Source: a virus. Taken from it: a DNA stretch of 49,751 nucleotides. The stretch's first letter is position 1. Each line of letters begins with the position of its first letter. Below are positions 32,356 to 41,419 of the stretch, in pieces. The DNA is taken from positions 1 to 49,751 of IMG/VR virus record IMGVR_UViG_3300020171_000339; one strand, 5' to 3'. The translations under genes and the position numbers were made by a program. The notes beneath the pieces are model-generated. The model was not told where the DNA came from, made no database searches, and saw nothing but the letters and a program-made list of their open reading frames with translations.

Positions 32356-32539
32356 CTTTGCTCCTGTTATATTTTAGATATGCTATGCGGAATAATAGAG
32401 ATGCTACATATATGGGTAGACCAATACAAAACCACCAGTGTCCCGTACTACCATCCCAAAATAAACTCCAATTATCAACTTTTCCAATATTAACTACACC
32501 TAAAATTACCCAAAGAATGCCACATATAATTTGAATCAT
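32348..32539 (-). CDS. small two-TM membrane protein (63 aa)
   Basis: A 63-residue protein with hydrophobic stretches at about 3-18 and 34-53. The start ATG shares a base with the kinase stop and the end overlaps the radical-SAM gene by 8 nt, so it is likely real. A membrane link for the sugar island, for example an acceptor or export helper, is speculation. Confidence 0.6.
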   Translation of the reverse strand: MIQIICGILWVILGVVNIGKVDNWSLFWDGSTGHWWFCIGLPIYVASLLFRIAYLKYNRSKDE

Positions 32540-33546
32540 TACAATACCCCCCTTATAAATTCGTACAGTTCTCTCTTATCTATAGGTGACCGATTGCAGA
32601 CAGTCCTTACTTTCAATGCCCCAACGCAGTTACCGATAAAACCCACCAAGTCCATTGGCATACCAGACTTAACGCACAGCGAAGCGATAGAGAAGAACGC
32701 ATCACCAGCACCAGTGGTATCCTTAACTTCTTTGGATAGGATAGGGATTCTGGTAAACCCACCGTTATAGGTTAGGGTATCGTACTGACCGTGGGTAACT
32801 ATCATCTTATCACAGTTTAACTTCTCTGCAATAAACTCCATTAGTTCCTCGAGATTGCCGTACCTATCCTGACAGGCGTATCTTATCTCTGGTTCATCCA
32901 AGCATATAAAGTCCGCCCTGTTGTAACGAGTGATGTAGTTGAACCCCAGGTTATCGGTGTTAGTCTGAGTATTCACGGCAAGGAAACCAGACTCATTAAG
33001 TTTTTCTATGATGTCCACATCCATTATCCCATGACCGAAATCGTTCACCACTACCAAGTCGTACTTTCCGACAGTTAGAAAATCCAACACCTCATTGAGT
33101 GTCTTCTCGGGTAGTTCGTAATCATCTACGTAGGACACACCAAACACTTTCTTCAGTGTGTTCGGTTCAATGTACCGCCTCTTAACTACCGTCTGTGTAT
33201 CTTCCCTGTAGAACGGTTTCAGATTGATATTACTCTTGAGATGTTTCCGAATGAATCCTTCCCACGGGTCTATCTTCCCCAAGCAGGTAACCAGTGTAAC
33301 ATCATCACAGAAGTTAGCGATATGATTGGCAGAAGCAAGAACGCCGCCAGCGAAGTTCTCCTCCGCAAGATACTTCACCACGATGATGTTATCCTTTGGT
33401 GACTTACCCACGCTGGAAGAATAGTGGTACTGGTCTATGATAGCATCCCCAATAATAAGAACCTTGAGGTATCTCAGTTTCTCTAGGGATGCCACAATAC
33501 CCATGTAGTTATACTTCTGTCTGAACTTCTCAAGAAACGATTGCAC
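32539..33546 (-). CDS. PfkB-family sugar kinase (HldE kinase-domain-like)
   Basis: A 335-residue kinase with the C-terminal PfkB anion-hole motif DTTGAGDAF (276-284), an N-terminal 'FAGGVLASANHIA' (65-77, like the GGAANVA of HldE) and 'VNDFGHGIM' near 168 (HldE has DYGKG). 'NTQTNTDN' and 'ADFICLDEPEIR' also follow the heptose-kinase pattern. GTG start with GGAGG at spacing 9. It may phosphorylate heptose 7-phosphate at C1; other sugar phosphates are possible. Confidence 0.85.
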   Translation of the reverse strand: MQSFLEKFRQKYNYMGIVASLEKLRYLKVLIIGDAIIDQYHYSSSVGKSPKDNIIVVKYLAEENFAGGVLASANHIANFCDDVTLVTCLGKIDPWEGFIRKHLKSNINLKPFYREDTQTVVKRRYIEPNTLKKVFGVSYVDDYELPEKTLNEVLDFLTVGKYDLVVVNDFGHGIMDVDIIEKLNESGFLAVNTQTNTDNLGFNYITRYNRADFICLDEPEIRYACQDRYGNLEELMEFIAEKLNCDKMIVTHGQYDTLTYNGGFTRIPILSKEVKDTTGAGDAFFSIASLCVKSGMPMDLVGFIGNCVGALKVRTVCNRSPIDKRELYEFIRGVL

Positions 33547-34414
33547 GTTCTATAGCCTCCGTAGTAATCCCGTAACGCTGTAACTGCTCTTCTCTTGTGC
33601 CGTACATATCACAGTAACCGTCTGGTATCCCTATTCTATGGACTGGTTTATTTATTCCTTGTTTGTTCAGTAGTTCCAAGACCGCAGTACCCAATCCACC
33701 ATTGATACAGTGTTCTTCTACGGTGATGATTTTTGGCGTAGACAAAGCCATGATTGAAATTGCCTTGTCATCTAATGGTTTAATGGTGGGGATATGCATA
33801 ATTACGGCATTCTTTATGACCATCGCTAATTGCGTGGTAGCCCCCGTTGTAATTATTAAAGCCTTTGCTGGTCGGGTGGAAAACTGAACAATATTAGCAA
33901 ATGGAATATTAACGTGTCGGAAGGGTAATATTGGTTCATCACCTGCAAATCGAATATACATAGGGTGTGGATAGTCTACCGTCTGAGGCATGAGACATTT
34001 CATTTCTTCAGCATCACAAGGTGCTACGATTGTCATGTTGGGTACAGTTCGCATTAGAGCTATGTCATCTACCGCTATGTGGGTATGCCCTAGTACAGAG
34101 TAAACCAAGCCACCACCGTTAGCCAGCAGTCTCACCTTGGCGTTGTGCCTACCAACATCCAGTAGCACCTGTTCGAAGCAACGCCTAGTGATGAACGTAG
34201 CGATAGTATTCACGTAGACTATCTTGCCAGAGAGTGCCAATCCTGTAGCCATGCCGATGATGTTCTGTTCCTGAATACCCTCCATGTAGAATTGGTCTGG
34301 CATCTCTTCTTTCATGTTCTGGAGTGTACCCGAACCAACATCCGAACCGATGTAAACGATTCTCTTATCTTTCTTAGCCAGTTCATAAATCATATTAAAG
34401 CAGGTCTTACGCAT
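33530..34414 (-). CDS. transketolase-like, C-terminal (pyrimidine-binding) subunit
   Basis: A 294-residue protein of the split transketolase/DXPS type. The conserved glutamate that activates thiamine pyrophosphate is E49 in 'MEGIQEQNI'. 'THIAVDDIALMRTVPNMTIVAPCDAEE' is the family's central stretch and 'ITVEEHCINGGLGTAV' the C-terminal one. It follows the N-terminal half gene with an 8-nt overlap, so the two make one enzyme. Sedoheptulose 7-phosphate is a natural transketolase product. Confidence 0.93.
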   Translation of the reverse strand: MRKTCFNMIYELAKKDKRIVYIGSDVGSGTLQNMKEEMPDQFYMEGIQEQNIIGMATGLALSGKIVYVNTIATFITRRCFEQVLLDVGRHNAKVRLLANGGGLVYSVLGHTHIAVDDIALMRTVPNMTIVAPCDAEEMKCLMPQTVDYPHPMYIRFAGDEPILPFRHVNIPFANIVQFSTRPAKALIITTGATTQLAMVIKNAVIMHIPTIKPLDDKAISIMALSTPKIITVEEHCINGGLGTAVLELLNKQGINKPVHRIGIPDGYCDMYGTREEQLQRYGITTEAIERAIVS

Positions 34415-35141
34415 TTAACCCCTCCCTTAGAGACTTAATCTGCTCATCGGTTATATCTACCTTATGGTGCCACTTCAAGTCTTCCTCTGTTATTTTAATA
34501 CCCTTCCCCTTGACGGTGTGGCAGATGAGAACTAATGGGAATCCTATATCAGGGCTTGGAAGTAACCTACGCAGTGCTTCAATGTCATGCCCATCCACGT
34601 GTGATGCAATCCATCCAAATGACTTCCACTTCTCGTCTAGTGGTTCTAACTCGCAGACTTCATGCGTAGTGCCATAGGACTGCTGTTTGTTGTAATCTAT
34701 CAGGACTGTCAGATTGGATAGCTTGTGCTTCGAGGCGCATAGGGCGGCTTCCCACACCGCCCCCTCGTTGCATTCGCCATCACCTAATAGTACGTAGACA
34801 TTCCTTGTTCTGTCAGCCAATGCATAACCTATCCCGATAGATAACCCATGCCCTAGACTACCAGTACCGACTTCAAGGAAAGGATGCCCGCCCAGTTTTG
34901 CTCCGAACTTACAGAAGTCAAACAAGTCCTTATCCGAGATCACCCCCTTCTCATTTAATACTACATACTGGGCAAGGCACCCGTGTCCTTTGGAGAGAAT
35001 AAACTTATCGTTTGGTTTCATTACTTCATAGACTGACCTCACCATCTCAAGGCAAGAGAACGCAGACCTGATGTGTCCATGTCTCGAGGCTTCCATGACA
35101 TCTATGATTTTACTTCTGAGTGCCGTTGAACGTGCATCCAT
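34407..35141 (-). CDS. transketolase-like, N-terminal (TPP-binding) subunit
   Basis: A 244-residue protein with the thiamine pyrophosphate motif GDGECNEG at 120-127, closing with N151 (DYNKQQ), plus 'KGHG' at 51-54, 'GSLGHGLSIGIGYALA' and 'HTVKGKG'. Length is usual for the N-half of split transketolases. Start codon overlaps the preceding gene's stop by one base (TAATG). Confidence 0.93.
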   Translation of the reverse strand: MDARSTALRSKIIDVMEASRHGHIRSAFSCLEMVRSVYEVMKPNDKFILSKGHGCLAQYVVLNEKGVISDKDLFDFCKFGAKLGGHPFLEVGTGSLGHGLSIGIGYALADRTRNVYVLLGDGECNEGAVWEAALCASKHKLSNLTVLIDYNKQQSYGTTHEVCELEPLDEKWKSFGWIASHVDGHDIEALRRLLPSPDIGFPLVLICHTVKGKGIKITEEDLKWHHKVDITDEQIKSLREGLNA

Positions 35142-36187
35142 TAGACAAACTCCTCGTGTTCTATATTCAGGTAATCTATAATCATTTTATTCTTGGCGTT
35201 GGCTACACAGTGGTGGTTGCAATCGTGAATAGGGTCAATTCTATAGAACTTCATACTGTCCTCGAACCAGAATTCCTTAAAGTTCTTATCCTTTATTGAA
35301 CCGATCAACCCCCTATCAGTGTACGCCTTATCCTGACAGGAGTAGACGTTGCAATCAGCACCTATTATGGTGAGAATCTGTAGGTAAGGACACCATGTAT
35401 AATTCTTAGAGAACTTATCGTCTAGTTCGTGGTACGAGTCCACAATTTCAAAGTCATCGTCAATTAGTGGATCCAAGTTTCTTATGTCCCACCTAACCTC
35501 ATCGTAAATCTCCTTGTGGTATTCATTGTTTTCCTTACCATCGTTACTCACAATACAGGGGGAGATTTTAACACTGTCCACGCCAATCTCTTTAAGTTTA
35601 TATACGATGCCAGATATGTGTTCGTAGTTAGCACGTCCTACTATCAGTGAAACTCCAAGGTGACACCGTCCTCCCACCTTTTTGAACTCTCTCATGTTGT
35701 TCATTATCTTAGTGTATTCACCAGCGGGAACCTTACGAAACTTGCTATAACTCTCATCGTCCCAACCATCCATAGAAACCCTAACCCAAGAGCCGTACTT
35801 GGATAGTATATTAGCTACCTTGCCGTCTAATTTAGAGCCGTTGGTTAGTACACCAAACTTGATATCAGTATCTGCTAACCATGCCATTGTTTCCCAAATG
35901 TAGGGATAGCACAGTGGTTCACCACCACCACTGAAAGTAACAGCCTTAACGCCCATACTGTAAATGTCAACTATTATATCTGCCATCTTATCCATGGGTA
36001 TGTAATCAGCCTTAACCATATCCTTACCCAGTTGGAGATTATCTGACCTGTAACAGCAATACCAGCAGTTATGATTACAGATATTCGTAGGCTTAATTCT
36101 GATATGGACAGGCCCAGTTATCTCTCTACCTAACGAATCCAGCTTCTCCTGATAGTGGAATATTTTAAGGTTAGAGTATTTGCTCAT
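35141..36187 (-). CDS. radical SAM/SPASM enzyme (island copy 2)
   Basis: C37-N-H-N-C41-W-Y-C44 is the cluster motif, 'FSGGGEPLCYP' the SAM-binding GGEP, and the C-terminus (WCPYLQILTI, 'DCNVYSCQD', 'CNHHCVAN') carries SPASM cysteines. The start is uncertain: the frame is open to 36238, but ATG at 36187 after a ggggg tract gives only a short overlap with the methyltransferase. Sugar- or peptide-modifying chemistry; substrate unknown. Confidence 0.87.
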   Translation of the reverse strand: MSKYSNLKIFHYQEKLDSLGREITGPVHIRIKPTNICNHNCWYCCYRSDNLQLGKDMVKADYIPMDKMADIIVDIYSMGVKAVTFSGGGEPLCYPYIWETMAWLADTDIKFGVLTNGSKLDGKVANILSKYGSWVRVSMDGWDDESYSKFRKVPAGEYTKIMNNMREFKKVGGRCHLGVSLIVGRANYEHISGIVYKLKEIGVDSVKISPCIVSNDGKENNEYHKEIYDEVRWDIRNLDPLIDDDFEIVDSYHELDDKFSKNYTWCPYLQILTIIGADCNVYSCQDKAYTDRGLIGSIKDKNFKEFWFEDSMKFYRIDPIHDCNHHCVANAKNKMIIDYLNIEHEEFV

Positions 36188-36839
36188 CATCCCCCTCGAA
36201 GTATGCGAATTCATAATCACCAGTGTAGCCAAGATCATTGTAGAGCCATATCCAAGAGTCTCTGTCTATCTCTGTGGCTGCCGTTAGTGCCCAACACTGT
36301 AGATTAAACTGCTCCTGTTCGTTCCTGAAACTCTCGTGGAAGATAAACTTCTGCTTACCCACCCTCTCTATCTCTTTGATAGCTACTTCCAACTTGGGAT
36401 GGTTTAGGTTGTGCAGTGTCATTAGAGAGATAACAAGGTCAAAGTAATTGTCTTCAAAGGGATACATAGTATCAGCACTATGCCTAAAGGTGGGTATTCT
36501 GGAGTTTGCGATTACATAGTCTGATGTATCAAACCCAACTACTACTGCATTAGGGAGTAACTGCTTGAACTCGTACAATAAGTGAGCCATACCGCATCCT
36601 ATATCCAGTATCTTTGAATTATTTTGTAATCTGTAGAGGTCAATAAACTTCTCTGCTATGGGTTTCCACCGCCCGTCATACTTATAACCACCGTAACCGT
36701 ACCGACGGTCTCCATCCCAGTAGTCGTACCCGTACTTCTTAGCCACCTTCATGCAACCAACCTTATTGTCGGTCATACGAGTTAGATAATTCCGTAGTGT
36801 CTTCTTGTGCATCGCTGTCATTATATCTAGCTCTTGCAT
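36171..36839 (-). CDS. class I SAM-dependent methyltransferase
   Basis: A 222-residue protein with motif I D79-I-G-C-G (KILDIGCGMAHLLYEF), 'VVGFDTSDYVIANSR' and 'FDLVISLMTLHNL' (motif IV). Methyltransf_11/25 type; small-molecule or sugar O/N-methylation is usual for such genes in glycan loci. SD aaaggaggcgat is strong. It overlaps the isomerase by 13 nt. Confidence 0.85.
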   Translation of the reverse strand: MQELDIMTAMHKKTLRNYLTRMTDNKVGCMKVAKKYGYDYWDGDRRYGYGGYKYDGRWKPIAEKFIDLYRLQNNSKILDIGCGMAHLLYEFKQLLPNAVVVGFDTSDYVIANSRIPTFRHSADTMYPFEDNYFDLVISLMTLHNLNHPKLEVAIKEIERVGKQKFIFHESFRNEQEQFNLQCWALTAATEIDRDSWIWLYNDLGYTGDYEFAYFEGDDEQIL

Positions 36840-37456
36840 ATCGCCTCCTTTAATAACCCTGCCATCATGTGGGCTACACTACCCTGAAAGTCCTCAATGT
36901 GGAAGCAGTTATCGTTCTTGCCTACCTGCCCTGGGAACTGGGATGTTCCTGGTACTAGAATACAAATGTCTGCAATACCCCCAGCTTTACCGCCATCCCT
37001 ACCGCCGACTAATGCAGTAGTAGCACCCTTAGATTTTGCGTACATTAATGTGTTCACCACGTTTTTAGAATTACCGCTACCAGAAAAGGCAATTATGGTA
37101 TCTTCTTTCTTGGGCTTACAACTTCTAAGCTCACGGAGAAAGATGTTTATAAACTTTAAGTCATTAGCTATCCTTGTTAATAGTCCACCTGAAAGACCGA
37201 GACACCTTACTTCTAGTGGCTGAATTTCTAGTGCCCCGTGTTTATCCTCTGCCACAAACGGGTGTTCCATGAGGTCGGAATAGAAGTGTTCTGCTACCGA
37301 GAATCCACCACCGTTACCAAAACAGAATACCCTGCCACCAATACGGTATGTGGTTAGAATGGCATTGAACAGTAGAGTGGTCTTCTCTATAGGGAACTCA
37401 TCACAGATTCGTTTGTGTTCCTCAAGATACATTTTTATTAAAGAATTCGTTTGCAT
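36827..37456 (-). CDS. gmhA-like: SIS-domain isomerase, GmhA-like (sedoheptulose 7-phosphate isomerase)
   Basis: With the ATG at 37456 (SD GGAGGG at spacing 8; the frame is open to 37486) the product has 209 residues, close to GmhA (about 190-200). It has 'FCFGNGGGFSVAEHFYSDL' (44-62; GmhA has GNGGSAADAQH) and 'AFSGSGNSKNVVNTLMYAKSKG', the substrate-binding Ser/Thr loop. The expected reaction is sedoheptulose 7-phosphate to D-glycero-D-manno-heptose 7-phosphate. Neighbours (transketolase, kinase, phosphatase, nucleotidyltransferase) fit. Confidence 0.87.
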   Translation of the reverse strand: MQTNSLIKMYLEEHKRICDEFPIEKTTLLFNAILTTYRIGGRVFCFGNGGGFSVAEHFYSDLMEHPFVAEDKHGALEIQPLEVRCLGLSGGLLTRIANDLKFINIFLRELRSCKPKKEDTIIAFSGSGNSKNVVNTLMYAKSKGATTALVGGRDGGKAGGIADICILVPGTSQFPGQVGKNDNCFHIEDFQGSVAHMMAGLLKEAICKS

Positions 37457-38180
37457 ATTCATATCCCTCCGTATTTCCAATATCAAACCATGTAAAGTTC
37501 TGTTTAAATTTCTGTGTGAATAATCCGTGTGGTATCAGGGCGTTCAACCCAGATGTGTCCTGCCATTCCCCTTGCACTAAGTTCTGCGGTGATGATAACC
37601 CCTTCCAGAAAGCCTTGTAATTATGCACCCCCACCAATCCGATAGAGGCTGTATTGGTTGCGCTCTCATCGCCCTTATCGTACACCTGAAGCACTTGCCT
37701 TCTGTGTGTAGCCACTGTTAGATAGGGTAACTTATCTTTAACACGAGATACCCCTATCCAGTTGTAGTCAGGTCGTGGCGGTATCTCTTTGACTATCGTA
37801 TCGCAGGCACTAAAGACGAACGGGCATTGTAGGTGTGGCGCACAGCACAGCAGGGAATAACCTGGTCCCTTATTCATATCAGGCACATCCACAAAGGTTA
37901 TCTTCCTATCAGGGTAGATAGCATTAACTACATCCTTTACTTGTTGACCTAAGTAGCCTATAGCCAAAACCACTTCTATCTTGGGGAACCTATCAATGAT
38001 ATGCTCTATGGCAATCTTCTCGCCAAGCGGTAGGATAGCCTTGTTCGTATTGTGGAACTGGGCATACCAATTCCTTGTTCCCTTGCCTGCCGTCATGATG
38101 CAGAGTTTATAGGAACTTTTCTTTAACGTGTAAACAGGCTTCTGCAACTGCTCTATGTCCACCACTGTGTGTGCATACAT
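37422..38180 (-). CDS. sugar-1-phosphate nucleotidyltransferase (HddC/GlmU-N-like)
   Basis: A 252-residue NTP_transferase. After 24 residues it shows the signature 'IMTAGKGTR' (29-36) with K47 in 'NKAILPLGEK', 'EVVLAIGYLGQQVKDVV', then 'FVFSACDTIV' (the catalytic Asp) and 'FTWFDIGNTEGY' near the end (typical D-x-G-T). It would join NTP and a sugar 1-phosphate. The start ATG at 38180 has ggtggtgaaat and implies a 74-nt overlap with the HAD gene; a later start is possible. Confidence 0.85.
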   Translation of the reverse strand: MYAHTVVDIEQLQKPVYTLKKSSYKLCIMTAGKGTRNWYAQFHNTNKAILPLGEKIAIEHIIDRFPKIEVVLAIGYLGQQVKDVVNAIYPDRKITFVDVPDMNKGPGYSLLCCAPHLQCPFVFSACDTIVKEIPPRPDYNWIGVSRVKDKLPYLTVATHRRQVLQVYDKGDESATNTASIGLVGVHNYKAFWKGLSSPQNLVQGEWQDTSGLNALIPHGLFTQKFKQNFTWFDIGNTEGYEYANEFFNKNVS

Positions 38181-38559
38181 ATTTCACCACCTTGGTTAAA
38201 TCCTTATAGGCGTCTGCAGGGCAAATGGAATACCCAACCGACTTCAGTAAATCCTCATCCATAAAACTATCGCCCATATAGATTGTATTCTTTAATCCCC
38301 ACTCTTCTTCAATCCATTGCTTTCTATTCTCCTTTCCCTCAATTAATCTAAAGGGGAACCCCATATCTCTAATACGAGCCCGAGATATGTCACAGCCACG
38401 CCAGTCTCCGGTAACGAAATGAACGTCTATTTTACCTCGCAATAATTCTAACGCCTCATGGTCATCAGCACCAAAGGCTTTCATTACCTTTCCCTCGGTT
38501 GTATAGTACATCATACCGTCAGTCAGAACACCGTCTACATCCAATACAAATGCCTTCAT
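38107..38559 (-). CDS. HAD phosphatase, KdsC/GmhB-like
   Basis: A 150-residue HAD enzyme: nucleophile motif D7-x-D9-G-V-L-T-D-G (7-15), 'VHFVTGDWRG' (motif II Thr) and GDSFMDED (96-103, motif IV). Length and the 'LTDG' form resemble KdsC (3-deoxy-octulosonate 8-phosphate phosphatase). In this context it may dephosphorylate heptose 1,7-bisphosphate at C7 (GmhB role). ATG at 38559 uses SD ggag inside the end of the fusion gene. Confidence 0.85.
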   Translation of the reverse strand: MKAFVLDVDGVLTDGMMYYTTEGKVMKAFGADDHEALELLRGKIDVHFVTGDWRGCDISRARIRDMGFPFRLIEGKENRKQWIEEEWGLKNTIYMGDSFMDEDLLKSVGYSICPADAYKDLTKVVKYVCTHSGGHRAVAEACLHVKEKFL

Positions 38560-40154
38560 TGTAGTAACTCCCACAGATATTTCTTGCCAAAGTAATACAG
38601 GAATCTATTGTACGGTTCTTCGTGTAAGGCTGAACTATTCAGGTAAATCAATGCCGATAGTACCTGCACTTTCTTTAAGTCGTACCCCCTATCTACGATG
38701 AACTTCTCCATGATATCCTTGAATTCCATGAGTTTATCATTGAATAACAGGGTGTATTCTGCGGGATGTTCCTTGATACTGTACCCGCCCTCCCTGATTA
38801 TACTACCAGCCACAATTAATCTATGGTAGACTTTGGCGAGGTCATAGTACACATCACCATAGGGTAGACCACCAAAGTCCTCCCTCCAATCTAACAGGCA
38901 GAACCCGCCCTTGGTTACCAGTACATTCTCAGGTTGCGGGTCTCCGTGGAACAGGCAAGGGATACCATCACACAACCACTCCCAGTTTATATCTTCTTCC
39001 ATGTCATACCACGACAAGACTTCTTCCCCGTTGATAGTTTCTTTCTTGTCCCAGATACCCGTCTTATCGTGAAACAGTTTCAATCTCTGGTTGGTTTTCT
39101 CTTGGTAGAACCTACGGCAGACATCATTCCAACCATCAGGTACAACCACTGGCTTCCAGATATTTTCCTGCATGAAATCAAGGAATCGCCCAAAATTATC
39201 TTTACTCGAATTTGACAATAGTTCACCTGTGATATACCTATAGGTGAAGAAGTTCTTTGATACCCTCAGTATCTCAGGGACAAAACCCTCCATCATCTTG
39301 GCTCTCTCTACTTTGCCTTTAACCTTGCGTTCATCGGCAAAGTATTTAATAACCTCACTGCCCTTGAAGTAAATCGCCTCGTCTGACTTCCGTAGTTCTG
39401 AACTTCTCCTGAGTACATGGAATGATTCTTTAGTATCATTAGGATCCCACGTAAAGTATTTCTTCAAGAATACCTCGTTCCTTCTCGGGCTCTGGATTTC
39501 ATCACCGAGGAATTTAACCATTGCCGCCCTGAACAGTGTGGTCTCGGGTATGCCAGTCCAAACCTTTTGCAAGATTGGTTCAAAGTCCCACAGCTTCAGG
39601 AACTCAGCTACAGTACCGAAGCACAGCAAGTCACTAATGGAACCCTGCCATAGAATATCGAACCGGTCAGGATACCGCCTTGACCACGTTGCCACACCGT
39701 CTACAATAATCTTCCTCGATTGCGTGTGCCTGTCAATCATTTCGGGGAGAGACATGGATGGCAGGTAATCAGTCCTCGTCTTGAGTACGTAATCGTAATG
39801 GCGCAGCGATGACTTCATCATGGAAATCGCAGAGAAGATACCGTAGAACATACTGAGGAACTGACACTCCCTAGTGGCATCTGTCGGCCCTACAGGTATG
39901 AGATAGCGTGAACTAATCTCTGCCCCGTCTATACTGGGTAACTCACACAGAAAGACGTTAGGATTATCCAGAGAAGGTAATCTGAAATCTGTTTCCCTTG
40001 CCCCTAGGCGGCTGACTTCATCGGTAATATGGCGTAATACCAGATAGAGATCGTAGTCTATCCCCTGCGTTATCTCGGGAAGGATGTCCAACATGAATTC
40101 TGTTTCCCTGTAAGTTCCTGTCATCAGTATAGCTGTCTTACTTTTTTGTTCCAT
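38556..40154 (-). CDS. fusion: WavE-like glycosyltransferase + APH/choline-kinase-like kinase
   Basis: A 532-residue two-domain protein. Residues 1 to about 250 resemble WavE-type LPS proteins ('ILMTGTYRETEF', 'YDYVLKTRTDY' at 120-130 as the acidic sugar-binding motif). Residues about 260-520 match the APH/choline-kinase fold: HGDPQPEN at 403-410 (catalytic loop; HGDxxxxN) and LDWRED at 421-426 (Mg-binding D). The kinase could phosphorylate the glycan or a small polar acceptor. The coupling of both domains in one chain suggests one pathway step. Confidence 0.75.
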   Translation of the reverse strand: MEQKSKTAILMTGTYRETEFMLDILPEITQGIDYDLYLVLRHITDEVSRLGARETDFRLPSLDNPNVFLCELPSIDGAEISSRYLIPVGPTDATRECQFLSMFYGIFSAISMMKSSLRHYDYVLKTRTDYLPSMSLPEMIDRHTQSRKIIVDGVATWSRRYPDRFDILWQGSISDLLCFGTVAEFLKLWDFEPILQKVWTGIPETTLFRAAMVKFLGDEIQSPRRNEVFLKKYFTWDPNDTKESFHVLRRSSELRKSDEAIYFKGSEVIKYFADERKVKGKVERAKMMEGFVPEILRVSKNFFTYRYITGELLSNSSKDNFGRFLDFMQENIWKPVVVPDGWNDVCRRFYQEKTNQRLKLFHDKTGIWDKKETINGEEVLSWYDMEEDINWEWLCDGIPCLFHGDPQPENVLVTKGGFCLLDWREDFGGLPYGDVYYDLAKVYHRLIVAGSIIREGGYSIKEHPAEYTLLFNDKLMEFKDIMEKFIVDRGYDLKKVQVLSALIYLNSSALHEEPYNRFLYYFGKKYLWELLQ

Positions 40155-41082
40155 CCAATCCCCCTACATAATGGTCTAACAGGGTGAAGATACCGTGCTT
40201 GATTTCCCTGTTTATATCCACCACAAGATTTAATTTGCCTATTAATGCCTTGTACTCATCAGAATTAAAAACATAGTGTCCTGCCGTTACTGCCTTGAGA
40301 GCATCGGATGTATTACCGTAAAGCCACTTAAACCACTTACCACTCTGTAACGATTTGTCTAGAAAGGCATTCAATGATATTCCGTGTCGTTGCGCTTGTT
40401 CTATGACTATCTTTGTTTGGGCAACCCCCAACTCGGGGCCGATATTGATAGCGTCTACACCCGCATTGAGTCTCTGCCTCAAATCGCAGAGACTCGTATA
40501 GTCTACGTTGTGTTCCTTGAACTTAACCCCAAAGGAGTGGGCGATAGATACTAATTTCGTTACAGTATCGTAGTCAAAGCAACCCACCTGAAAAATCTCC
40601 TTGACTAAACTCCCTGTACCGCCCACTATAAATTCAGGGGTTACAATATCAGTGATGAATTCCAAGTCATGAAAGAATTTATCAATGTCTGTGCTTATCC
40701 CCGTGTTATCCTCTGTCCCTACTTCCAGTAGAACATCACATTCCTTAACTATTAACAGCAACCGCTTAGTAGCACGAATAACATCTTTGGCTTCGTTGCA
40801 ATCAACATGAATCAGATCGAAGCCCGCGTTAAGGTCACTCATCAGGGACTTCTCACTTGCCCCTGAGTGGTCTCGGCAGAGGATAATATTGGGTGCTTTC
40901 GCATAATTGGTAAACTCTTTCGAGGTAAGCCCGACATAACCCCCTTTCGTATCAATCTGGTTGCGTGATGCGATGAGCATTAGCTGAACTTGATATTTGG
41001 TAGAGTATTCAACCACGGAATCTATCACGTTCATACTCACGGGGCTGATACCAAGTTTACTGTTAATTCTTTTCATGCTCAC
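40138..41082 (-). CDS. GatZ/KbaZ-like aldolase-associated protein
   Basis: A 314-residue TIM-barrel protein resembling the GatZ/KbaZ subunit of tagatose-bisphosphate aldolase: 'NVIDSVVEYSTKYQVQLMLIASRNQIDTKGGYVGLTSKEF' runs in the family's order and 'ILCRDHSGA' is the conserved RDH segment, with 'GFDLIHVDCNE'. The start is GTG with GGAGG at spacing 7. GatZ/KbaZ is usually the non-catalytic partner of GatY/KbaY, which I do not see. It may act alone as a sugar-phosphate aldolase. Confidence 0.75.
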   Translation of the reverse strand: MSMKRINSKLGISPVSMNVIDSVVEYSTKYQVQLMLIASRNQIDTKGGYVGLTSKEFTNYAKAPNIILCRDHSGASEKSLMSDLNAGFDLIHVDCNEAKDVIRATKRLLLIVKECDVLLEVGTEDNTGISTDIDKFFHDLEFITDIVTPEFIVGGTGSLVKEIFQVGCFDYDTVTKLVSIAHSFGVKFKEHNVDYTSLCDLRQRLNAGVDAINIGPELGVAQTKIVIEQAQRHGISLNAFLDKSLQSGKWFKWLYGNTSDALKAVTAGHYVFNSDEYKALIGKLNLVVDINREIKHGIFTLLDHYVGGLDGTKK

Positions 41083-41419
41083 TATCTATCCTCCCGTCTG
41101 GTCTTGAGTAATCATCCTCAACCCTGATTACATCATCCAGTTCCAGTGTTGACGATTCAGCCATTAAGAGGTCAGTGTTTGCTGTAACCCTGTGTACTGT
41201 ATTGGGCATGACTATAAAATAATCACCTGAGTTATAAGAAGTTTTCTTTCCGTTCAATTCCACTTCGCAGACACCACTCATAATAACATTGACCTCTTCT
41301 TTTTCCCTGTGGTACTGCCTGCTACAACGCTTCCCGCCATGGATGAAGATTATCTTGGTAACAAACCTACCCTGATGTAACCACTTCTCCCATCCCCACG
41401 GCTTTTTAACTACTTCCAT
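41063..41419 (-). CDS. ManC-type cupin (mannose-6-phosphate isomerase type II-like)
   Basis: A 118-residue cupin with the ManC C-domain entry 'KKPWGWEKW' (5-13) and 'RQYHREKEEVNVIMSGVCEVELNG' (H37, E41/E42: metal site), then 'DYFIVMPNTVHRVTA'. Only the cupin is present; no pyrophosphorylase is fused. It may isomerise a sugar phosphate or bind a sugar effector. Overlaps the KbaZ-like gene by 20 nt. Confidence 0.85.
   Translation of the reverse strand: MEVVKKPWGWEKWLHQGRFVTKIIFIHGGKRCSRQYHREKEEVNVIMSGVCEVELNGKKTSYNSGDYFIVMPNTVHRVTANTDLLMAESSTLELDDVIRVEDDYSRPDGRIDSEHEKN

Noticed and set aside
32274-32770. Plus-strand frames opposite the kinase and membrane-protein genes
   Set aside because: Antisense to a tightly coupled leftward operon and without ribosome sites.
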